DNA of 64,000 nucleotides from Palsa-661 sp035535015 (GTDB lineage Bacteria > Actinomycetota > Acidimicrobiia > Acidimicrobiales > UBA8190): positions 1 through 64,000 of the forward strand of contig DATLQU010000045.1 in assembly GCA_035535015.1 (NCBI GenBank). Reading direction: 5' to 3'. This document shows positions 1 to 7,454 of this stretch, one piece after another (the first letter of the stretch is position 1; each line of letters begins with the position of its first letter). The notes under the pieces were generated by a model. That model made no database searches. It was not told where the DNA came from and saw only the letters and a program-made list of their open reading frames with translations. The translations under genes and the position numbers were made by a program.

Positions 1-734
1 GCGCTGTCGTTCGTGTGGAGCGTGGCGAAAACGAGGTGTCCGGTCTCGGCGATCGTGAGCGTCGTGGAGATGCTCTCGAGGTCGCGCATCTCACCCACCA
101 GGACCACATCGGGGTCCTCGCGCAGGGCCGAGCGCAGGGCCCTCGGGAACGACTGGGTGTCGTTGCCTACTTCGCGCTGGCTCACGGCCGAACGGTGATT
201 GCCGTGCACGTATTCGATGGGGTCTTCGATAGTCACGATATGGCAGGCGCGGTGGCGGTTGATGTAATCGAGCATGGCCGCCAGGGTGGTTGATTTCCCC
301 GAACCTGTGGGTCCGGTGACGATCACGAGGCCCATGGGCAGATTGACCAGGCGCTCGACTGCCGGGGGAATGCCCAGCTCGTCGAATCCGGGAATCTCGT
401 AGGGAATCACGCGCAAGGCGATTGCGCAGGTGTCGCGCTGGTGGAAGGCGTTGCACCGCAGCCGGGCCTGATTCCGCCAACTGAAGGCGAAGTCGATCTC
501 GCGCTCCTCACGGAACTTCACCACCAGGTCGTCGCCCATGACGGCCATGACGATCCGCTCGACTCTCGCCGGAGTGAGGAGCTCGGCTCCTTTGACGGGT
601 TGAATATCGCCGTCAATCCGGAGGAGAGGAGGAGCTCCCGCGGTGAGCAGCAGGTCCGTGCCGTTGGTGGCCCAGAGCTCCTCGAGCCAGGGCTCGATGT
701 CATCGATGACGCGGATGGCACCTTCGGGTGGCAT
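1..734 (-). CDS. pilT: Type IV pilus twitching ATPase PilT (3' end outside window)
   Basis: PilT is the hexameric cytoplasmic ATPase that retracts type IV pili. The frame opens with ATG at 734 and runs off the left edge, so about 245 residues are seen of a family usually 350-370 long. An N-terminal PAS-like part is followed by a Walker A box GPTGSGKST (residues 141-149), an Asp box IEDPIEYVH (about 169-177), a Walker B stretch DPDVVLVGEMRD (207-218) and the His-box TGHLVFATLHTND. The start overlaps the stop of the upstream gene by one base (TGATG), implying translational coupling. PilT rather than PilB is inferred from the short N-terminus before the ATPase core. A prepilin at 61.5 kb may belong to the same machinery. 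Confidence 0.93.
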   Translation of the reverse strand, partial: MPPEGAIRVIDDIEPWLEELWATNGTDLLLTAGAPPLLRIDGDIQPVKGAELLTPARVERIVMAVMGDDLVVKFREEREIDFAFSWRNQARLRCNAFHQRDTCAIALRVIPYEIPGFDELGIPPAVERLVNLPMGLVIVTGPTGSGKSTTLAAMLDYINRHRACHIVTIEDPIEYVHGNHRSAVSQREVGNDTQSFPRALRSALREDPDVVLVGEMRDLESISTTLTIAETGHLVFATLHTNDS

Positions 735-1279
735 CACTGGCCTCCTATCGGTGACCGGACAGGCGGTCCACCTGCGAATTCGGTCAAAACCTCTCCCGTC
801 ACCTTCTCACAGGCGTTGACCAATTCGCCGCCCTGCTCGACGGTGACGGCCGCCCACGGACCGAACGGCCGCTCGGGCGCCACCCCGGCCGCCACCAGCG
901 GGATCCCGTGGCGCAGGGCACAGACGACCCCGAGCTCGCCCGGGGCCATCACGTCGAGAGGACGGGCCCGGACGGTGGCCACCACGTCGAATCCCACGTC
1001 GAGCGGACAGATCCGACCCTCGATCAGGGCGTTGCACGGGAACTCCGGCTCGCCCGGCTCGTGGCAGCGCAGCACGCCGAATCCGGCGTCCTCCAGGGCG
1101 GCCGCAGACTGCTCGATGGCCCAGTCGTCTGTACCCACGACAAGGACCCGGCGACCGCCCCCGCGTTCCTCCAGGACGTCGGACAGAACCAACGAATCGT
1201 CACCTTGAGCGCGTCGCGCCCCCGTCACCGAGCCACCCCGAAGTCCCCCACAGCGATGAGTGTGCATTAGCGAAGCCAC
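734..1279 (-). CDS. Hypothetical protein coupled to pilT
   Basis: About 181 residues; I do not recognise the family. The middle begins RRVLVVGTDDWAIEQSAAAL and alternates hydrophobic strands and helices like a degenerate receiver or Rossmann fold, but I see no convincing phosphoacceptor set. No signal peptide or membrane segment is visible. Its stop overlaps the pilT start by one base, so the two are probably translated together and it may act in pilus control. The first 25-40 residues are low-quality and the true start may lie further in. Confidence 0.6.
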   Translation of the reverse strand: MASLMHTHRCGGLRGGSVTGARRAQGDDSLVLSDVLEERGGGRRVLVVGTDDWAIEQSAAALEDAGFGVLRCHEPGEPEFPCNALIEGRICPLDVGFDVVATVRARPLDVMAPGELGVVCALRHGIPLVAAGVAPERPFGPWAAVTVEQGGELVNACEKVTGEVLTEFAGGPPVRSPIGGQ

Positions 1280-1467
1280 AAGGAGCGCTACGGCAGATCA
1301 ACGCCACCCCAACAATCCCGCTCCTCGGGTCGCCTCCAGGCAGCGAAAAGCCGGTGCGGTCAGCGAGTTTCTGAATTCTGAAGGAGTCCCCTTCCCAAAT
1401 GTTGGTCAACACCACTACCGTCGGTGGCCGTGGCACTAGTTGGAGTGACGACACAGAGGGGGCAGCG

Positions 1468-2202
1468 GTGAGAGCAGAAACGACGACTCCGGTCTCCCAC
1501 AGGAACACCGGTCGGGCGTGCGGACGTCTACTGGTGGTCGATGACGACCCGGAGGTGCGCGGCCTGCTCGTCCGGCTGCTCGAGTCCGAGGGCTACCAGG
1601 TGGAAGAAGCCTCCACCGGGGCCGAGGCGACGACGGCGCTGTCGGGGCGCTCCCCTGATCTGGTCATCCTGGACGTCATGCTCACGACCGAGGATGGCTT
1701 CGACGTGCTCGCCGCCATACGGCGGACGAGCAACGTGCCTGTCATCCTGGTCACCGCCCGCGGGCGGGAGTCGGACCGGGTACTCGGTCTGAAGCTCGGA
1801 GCGGACGACTACGTGGTGAAGCCGTTCTCCCCCGCCGAGTTGGCGGCCCGTGTGGGAACGGTGCTGCGTCGGGTCGGCCAGCGGCCGGCGGCGACCACGG
1901 CCACGCTCGACTTCGGGGACCTGACCATCGACATCATGGCTCGCGAGGTCAAGCTGTCCGACGAGCTGGTGGAGACCACGGCCAAAGAATTCGACCTCCT
2001 GGCCTTCCTGGCCAGCTCTCCCCGGCAGGTCTTCACCCGGGAGCAGCTTCTGGCCCAGGTGTGGGGATCCTCCTCCGCCTGGCAGGACGCCGGAACGGTG
2101 ACCGAACACGTCCGCCGGATCCGCCGCAAGATCGAGAAGGACCCGGATCACCCGCGCTGGGTCCGCACCGTCCGCGGCGTCGGGTACCGCTTCGAGCCCT
2201 GA
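1468..2202 (+). CDS. OmpR/PhoB-family response regulator
   Basis: Two-component DNA-binding response regulator. The receiver domain begins LLVVDDDPEVRGLL, with phosphoacceptor Asp69 in VILDVML, the switch Thr in LVTARG and the Lys in DDYVVKPF. A C-terminal winged helix follows (TAKEFDLLAFLASSPRQVFT ... VWG ... VTEHVRRIRRKIE ... RTVRGVGYRF). I chose GTG at 1468 because a GAGGGGG ribosome-binding site sits just upstream; the frame is open to an ATG at 1399. Its stop abuts the stop of the hybrid kinase on the opposite strand with no gap. Which kinase feeds it is not shown by sequence. Confidence 0.93.
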   Translation: MRAETTTPVSHRNTGRACGRLLVVDDDPEVRGLLVRLLESEGYQVEEASTGAEATTALSGRSPDLVILDVMLTTEDGFDVLAAIRRTSNVPVILVTARGRESDRVLGLKLGADDYVVKPFSPAELAARVGTVLRRVGQRPAATTATLDFGDLTIDIMAREVKLSDELVETTAKEFDLLAFLASSPRQVFTREQLLAQVWGSSSAWQDAGTVTEHVRRIRRKIEKDPDHPRWVRTVRGVGYRFEP

Positions 2203-5200
2203 TCAGGACCAGGCGGCCCGGTTGGGCCGACTGCGCCGGTCTCCCGCCCCGACCCCGTCGCGGTCCCGGGCCTGCGCCCGGTCCAGGGCCTGGCGCACCC
2301 GGTGCCCGAGCTGATCGGGCGTGAAGGGCTTGGCCAGAAGGTCGGCATCGTCGGCCATGGGATTGCGACCCACCGAACCCTCGTCGAGGTGCCCGGAGAC
2401 GAAGAGGACCGGGAGCAACGGCCACAATTCGTTGACCCTGGCCGCCAGTTCGATGCCGCTCATCCCGGGCATGACCACGTCGGTCACCAGCAGGTCGATC
2501 CGGCCGTCGAGGGAGTGCGCCACCTCCAGGGCCTCGGCGCCGGCCGAGGCGACGACCACGGCGTAGCCCCGTCGGTCGAGTTCGCGCACGGCCAGACGCC
2601 GTAGCTCCTCCTCGTCCTCGACCAGGAGGATCACCTCGTCGCCCCTGTCCTGGGCGGGGGCGAACTCCGGCACCTCGGGCTCGACATCCGCCTCGGCGGC
2701 CGGGAACCACAGGGTGAACGTGGTCCCGCTCCCGACGGCGGACTCGACCGTGATGTGGCCGCCGGCCTGGGTCACCATGGCGTGCACGGCGGCCAACCCG
2801 AGGCCGGTGCCCCGGGCCAGACCCTTGGTGGTGAAGAAGGGCTCGAAGCAGTGTTCGATCGTGTCGGCGTCCATGCCCGCCCCGGTGTCCGAGACCATCA
2901 GGGCGACGACCTGCCAGGATCCGGGCAGATCGGCGCCCATGACCTTGGTGCTGAATTCGATCCGACCACCCCCGGGCATGGCGTCGCGGGCATTGATCAC
3001 CATGTTCAGCAACGCCCGCTCGAGCTCGGCCGGGTCGGCCAGGATCCGCCCCGGGGGCGATCCCGGGACGACGGCCAGCTCGACGTCCGCCCCCAGCAGA
3101 CGGACGAGCATCGGTTGCATCGACTCCATCACGGCATCGGGGTCCACCGCCACGGACTGGACGGGCCTGCGGTGTCCGATGGCCAGCAACTGGCTGGTGA
3201 GAGCGGCCGCCCGCTCCCCGGCACGCTGAATGGCGGCCACGTCGTCGCGCCATTCGTCGTCGGCATGGGCACGTCGAAGGAGAACCTCGCTCGATCCGAG
3301 GATGACGGTCAGGAGGTTGTTGAAGTCATGAGCGACCCCGCCGGCCAACCGGGCCATGGCCCCGAGCCTTTCGGCCTGGTGGAACTGCTCGAGCATACGC
3401 CGACGTTCGGTCACGTCTTCGGCCACCACGAGGATTCCGGTCACCGCCCCTTCGTGATCGAACAGCGGCGCGGTGGACACGGACAACTCGAGGGCCTTCC
3501 CGTCCGGACCGACCGTCTCGAGATCGGTACCGACGGAAGCCACGCCATGAGCCGTGCGACTCCACAGTTCGGCCAACACCGACGCCGCCGCGTCGTCACC
3601 CGACACCCGGCGTGCCCCGTCCGCCACGAGGTCCCAACCGAACAGCGTCCCGGCGGCGCCGTTCCACCAGCGGGCGTCGCCGGCCAGGTCGACTTCGGCG
3701 ATGGCCAGCGGCGACGACTCGACGACGGCACGCAGCCGGTGTTCATTGCTCTGCACGGCCTGGTACAGCCGGGCGTTCACCAGAGCCACCGACGCCATCT
3801 GGGCCAGCAACACCATCACCGATTCGTCCTCGGTGTTGAACGGGCCTCCCGGTCCACCGAGGACGACGATGACGCGCCCGGTGGAGCCCGAGGCGTCGGC
3901 CAACGGAACGGCCAACCAGGGCATGGCCGGCTGGACCGCCGTCAGCGATCCCACGGAGTTTCCCGTCGAAGCGATGGGCGCGGCGACCTCATCGGCCGTC
4001 GGAGATGTCGGCCACCGGACGGGTCGATCCGAGGTGGCCACCAGATCGCAGGCCACGCCCACCAGTGCCGTCTGGGCCGGGGTGAGCAGCGCCGGTGACG
4101 ACACCTCGACGAGACCCGGACCATCCGGTGTGTCGGTCACCGGCGAGACGACAGCGGCGTCGGCTCCGAGGATCCGACGGGCGTGATCGGCGACGACGCG
4201 CAGTACCTCGCTCTCGGCCAAGGGAGCATTCACCGCCAGCGCCGCCTCCATGAGACGGCGCAGCTGACCGGCGTTGCGGGTGGCGGCGCGTTCGGCGGCG
4301 CGGCTCTCACGCCACAGGAGCACCCGTTCGACGGCGATGGCGACGCGCTCGGCCAGACCGCGGGCTGTTTCGAGGTCTGATGGTCGGTAGCCGCGCCGAC
4401 CCGAGCCCGTGACGAAGCTGAGAGCGCCGAACGACAGGCCCCGCACATGGACAGGGACGATGACCATGGACTCGATGCCCGACGCCGGTGGCGCCTCCGA
4501 GTACGCCTCGCCCTCCTCGTCCGCCGAGACCTCGGGCCCCCGGTACTGCGTATTCATCAGGACCTCGGGTCGGCCACTGGCCATGACCCGGTGCACGAGC
4601 TCGTCCCCCTCGGGATGGCGATGCAGCGTCGACGCAATGGGGTCGCGCGCCCGTGATCCGCAGGCCACCCGGCGAATCGCCCCCGAGCTCTCGGCCAGGT
4701 CCACGGCGAACCAGTCGGCGAACGTCGGCACGATGACGCCCACCAACCGCGACAGGGCGTCGTCATAGGACTCGAGGGCGGTGGCCATCTCGTCGCCGGC
4801 CAGCGCCAATATGGAGAGATGCAGGCGGGCGTGCTCGGCACCCAGTCGGCTCCGCCGTGCATCTTCGTCGAGCCGGGCCCGTTCGATCGATGCGGCAGAA
4901 CGATCGGCCACCAACTGCAGCAGCCGCAGGTCGCGTGAGCTGAACCGGTGCTTCTTTCCCGTTCCGACCTGCACGACCCCGATGACGTGGCCGCCGACGA
5001 GGAGCGGGGCGGCCACCATCGAGACGACGCCCTGGTGGCCGAGCGTGGTGGCCAAGGTGCTGTCGGCCACGTCGTTCACGATGACCGCTTCTGCTCTGTG
5101 GGCCACAACACCGACGACACCCTCACCGATGTCGATGTCGGCCCGGGTCTCCGGCTCGGCCGGACCACGCGAGGCGCGCACGGTCAGGGTCCTGGCGTCG

Positions 5201-5844
5201 TCGGCCACCAGGTAGATGGTGGCCGCCTCTCCCCCGACCACCACGCACGTCCGGGCGAGAAGCTCCTCGAGCAGGGCGTCCAGGGGTAAGAAGGACAGGG
5301 CCGGGTCGGTGACCGATTCGATGGACCGCAGGGCACTGGAGGCGTCTCTCAGCCCCTGGCGGATCCGGCGTTCGGCCACCCGGCGAAAGGCCAGGATCAC
5401 GACCACCATGACTCCGCTCGCCCCGGCAAACAGCCAGGCCAGGCTCACGGCGCCGGCCGACGACTCGTGGCCCGAGGTCAGGAAGTGGAACACGACGATG
5501 GAGACGAAGGCCCAGGTGCAGACGAGGGCCAGCTCGCCGAGCAGCATGTGCCGGCCGAGAGCCTGCCGGACCAGCCTGTCCACGGCGGGTCCCGGCTCAC
5601 CGGGTACGAGCTCGGGCTCGGGGCGAGGCCGGCGACGTTCCTGACGCAGCCCGCCCGGCCCATTCTCGAGGGCATCCGAGAGGGTCAGCGGCCACCGGGG
5701 GGGATCCTCGGTGGCGGACGCAGAGGCGGAGGGATCTCCCGGACGAGGCCCTCGGACACCCTCCCCGGTCGACCCGCCGTCGAGCCGTGGCCCCATGCTG
5801 GGCGGTTCTCGGCGCTTCACTGAAAGCCCAGCGTACCGGACCAC
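2203..5844 (-). CDS. Membrane hybrid sensor histidine kinase with GAF/PAS domains and receiver
   Basis: About 1213 residues. After a disordered Pro/Arg-rich N-terminus come two membrane segments (about 103-124 and 132-153), then a GAF domain (about 185-325), two more GAF-like regions (to about 690), a PAS domain (about 700-830), HisKA with phospho-His839 in VAHDFNNLL, HATPase_c (N box LLNMVINARDAMPGG, G boxes DTGAGMD and GTGLGL), and a C-terminal receiver with Asp1122 in LLVTDVVMPGMSG. This is the PAS/GAF hybrid kinase type that senses soluble or redox cues and phosphorylates its own receiver. The start is uncertain: GTG at 5844 has AGAAGG right next to it, and an ATG lies at 5796. It is convergent with the response regulator gene with zero spacing. 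Confidence 0.93.
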   Translation of the reverse strand: MVRYAGLSVKRREPPSMGPRLDGGSTGEGVRGPRPGDPSASASATEDPPRWPLTLSDALENGPGGLRQERRRPRPEPELVPGEPGPAVDRLVRQALGRHMLLGELALVCTWAFVSIVVFHFLTSGHESSAGAVSLAWLFAGASGVMVVVILAFRRVAERRIRQGLRDASSALRSIESVTDPALSFLPLDALLEELLARTCVVVGGEAATIYLVADDARTLTVRASRGPAEPETRADIDIGEGVVGVVAHRAEAVIVNDVADSTLATTLGHQGVVSMVAAPLLVGGHVIGVVQVGTGKKHRFSSRDLRLLQLVADRSAASIERARLDEDARRSRLGAEHARLHLSILALAGDEMATALESYDDALSRLVGVIVPTFADWFAVDLAESSGAIRRVACGSRARDPIASTLHRHPEGDELVHRVMASGRPEVLMNTQYRGPEVSADEEGEAYSEAPPASGIESMVIVPVHVRGLSFGALSFVTGSGRRGYRPSDLETARGLAERVAIAVERVLLWRESRAAERAATRNAGQLRRLMEAALAVNAPLAESEVLRVVADHARRILGADAAVVSPVTDTPDGPGLVEVSSPALLTPAQTALVGVACDLVATSDRPVRWPTSPTADEVAAPIASTGNSVGSLTAVQPAMPWLAVPLADASGSTGRVIVVLGGPGGPFNTEDESVMVLLAQMASVALVNARLYQAVQSNEHRLRAVVESSPLAIAEVDLAGDARWWNGAAGTLFGWDLVADGARRVSGDDAAASVLAELWSRTAHGVASVGTDLETVGPDGKALELSVSTAPLFDHEGAVTGILVVAEDVTERRRMLEQFHQAERLGAMARLAGGVAHDFNNLLTVILGSSEVLLRRAHADDEWRDDVAAIQRAGERAAALTSQLLAIGHRRPVQSVAVDPDAVMESMQPMLVRLLGADVELAVVPGSPPGRILADPAELERALLNMVINARDAMPGGGRIEFSTKVMGADLPGSWQVVALMVSDTGAGMDADTIEHCFEPFFTTKGLARGTGLGLAAVHAMVTQAGGHITVESAVGSGTTFTLWFPAAEADVEPEVPEFAPAQDRGDEVILLVEDEEELRRLAVRELDRRGYAVVVASAGAEALEVAHSLDGRIDLLVTDVVMPGMSGIELAARVNELWPLLPVLFVSGHLDEGSVGRNPMADDADLLAKPFTPDQLGHRVRQALDRAQARDRDGVGAGDRRSRPNRAAWS

Positions 5845-5945
5845 CCTTCTGAACCGGTGACAATAATCCCACCGCTCGTTGCGCGCCCGCCACGGAGCAC
5901 GGTCACACTATCCTGGGAGCTGTCCACCCACGAACGGAAGCGGTC

Positions 5946-7109
5946 GTGTTCCGCCGCGCAACCGACAACGACAGCCACACCGACAACGACAGCACCGGCC
6001 CACCGCGCCGTCGGCGGTGGGGCTACCGCGCCCTGATCGGCGTCGGCGTCCTCCTGGTGGCGTCGGCCGTGACCTGGCAGGTCCAGGCCACCCTGTGGAC
6101 GACCCACTCCAACCGGGTGGGTGATTCCCTCGTCAAGAAGCTCGAGAACGCACAACGCCAAGCGGCCCGAGACGCCACCCAGAGCGCCAAAGGGACCTCC
6201 GCCCCCTGTGTGGCCACAACGGCGGCCGGTGGGCCCACCGGCCTCCTGGTCATCCCCGCCATCGGACTCACCGCCCCGGTGGAGGACGGGACGGACGACG
6301 CTCAGCTCAGCGTGGCCGTCGGGCACGTCCCCACCTCGGTCTGGCCGGGGACGAACGGCAATGCCGTCCTCGAGGCCCACGACGTCAGCTATTTCGTGAA
6401 CATCGACCAGCTCAAGACCGGAGACACCATCAGCTACGAGACGCCGTGCATGACCTACACCTACACGGTCCAGAGCCACCAGGTCATCCAGCAGGGATCT
6501 CCGGTCTACAACACCCCCAACCCGACTCTCAGCCTGGTGACCTGCTGGCCCACCAACGCCCTGTGGTTCACCCCGTCGCGCTACCTGGTCACCGCCACGG
6601 AGGTCCAGGCCACCGCCAACAAGGGAACCGCCGACGTGGCGGCTGTGCCCAGCTCGGCCATCGCCCCCACCGTGCCCGCCCCGGCCGCCCTCGTGTCCCA
6701 GGGTCTCACCCTGGCCACGAACTCGATCCTCATGGGGACCATGTCGGTGTCCGGCCAGGTCGACCCGACCTGGGTGGAAGGCCCCGGTCCCCTGGCCGTC
6801 CAGGGCTCTGCCGTTCAGTCCTTCATCGGCGGCATCAAGGCCCTCGAGCAGAATCAGATCGGATGGTGGAGCGCTCTCGCTCCCGGGGTGACGGCGCCGG
6901 CGGCGCTCGTGGGAGCTCACGTAACCGGTTATGACGCCAGCCTGGATGTCACCGTCACCGCCACGGGCACACAGGCCTCGAGCGTCCAGCTCACGGACAC
7001 GGCCACCATCGCCGGCGGCGGCGCCCCCGGCCGCTACCTGGTCAGCGTCGTCCAGACGGTTTCCCAGGGCCAGCTCCTGATCACGAGCTGGACCCTTCAC
7101 CCCGCCTGA
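5946..7109 (+). CDS. Sortase (class E-like) with long C-terminal extension
   Basis: Membrane transpeptidase that anchors surface proteins. GTG start with GGAAG upstream; 387 residues. A polar N-terminus and a membrane helix (about 27-45) precede the sortase beta-barrel (about 97-218). Catalytic candidates are His145 (VLEAHDVSYF), Cys200 (LSLVTCWP) and Arg212 (TPSRYLVTA). An additional ~165 residues follow the barrel (VSQGLTLATNS to the end), rich in Thr/Val/Ala, with no domain I recognise; most sortases stop at the barrel. Candidate substrates in this window end in LAFTG (14.9 kb) and LPFTG (22.6 kb) sorting signals. Divergent from the hybrid kinase gene. Confidence 0.88.
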   Translation: MFRRATDNDSHTDNDSTGPPRRRRWGYRALIGVGVLLVASAVTWQVQATLWTTHSNRVGDSLVKKLENAQRQAARDATQSAKGTSAPCVATTAAGGPTGLLVIPAIGLTAPVEDGTDDAQLSVAVGHVPTSVWPGTNGNAVLEAHDVSYFVNIDQLKTGDTISYETPCMTYTYTVQSHQVIQQGSPVYNTPNPTLSLVTCWPTNALWFTPSRYLVTATEVQATANKGTADVAAVPSSAIAPTVPAPAALVSQGLTLATNSILMGTMSVSGQVDPTWVEGPGPLAVQGSAVQSFIGGIKALEQNQIGWWSALAPGVTAPAALVGAHVTGYDASLDVTVTATGTQASSVQLTDTATIAGGGAPGRYLVSVVQTVSQGQLLITSWTLHPA

Positions 7110-7350
7110 CCCCGGCTCATGGTCGGCTCGGGCCCCCGGCGAACCCCGAGGCACGAACAGCCCAGATCGCGGTCACCACCTGAGCCCAAGGTCCTGATTT
7201 GGCCGAATTTTGTGAAAGCCGTGGGTTTGAGTTGTCCGGCGGGGCGCAGTCTTCGGGGGACGGGAACCGATCTCCGGCCGGTCCGGGTGCCCAAACAGCG
7301 CCCGGTCACCCGAGCGGGGGGCCACGTTGATTCATCGCCGTGGCCTGGAA

Positions 7351-7426
7351 GCGGGAAAGGGAAGGGGTCAGGGGGGCGGCGCCCTCGGTGCTTGCGCCGA
7401 AGGCACGCAGACCCCTCCCCTACCCG
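7351..7426. terminator. Hairpin between convergent sortase and GGDEF-EAL genes
   Basis: The left arm (7351-7369, gcgggaaagggaaggggtc) pairs with the right arm (7410-7426, gacccctcccctacccgc) with a few mismatches, and the 3' side runs into ttt. It lies in the 345-base gap between two convergent genes, so it can serve as a terminator for both. Nothing else is evident in the gap. Confidence 0.55.
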
Positions 7427-7454
7427 CTTTCACAGGTCGGGTCGGGGCCGGAGT

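Noticed and set aside
5817..7154. 445-codon open frame on the - strand
   Set aside because: Antisense to the sortase gene, composition-driven.
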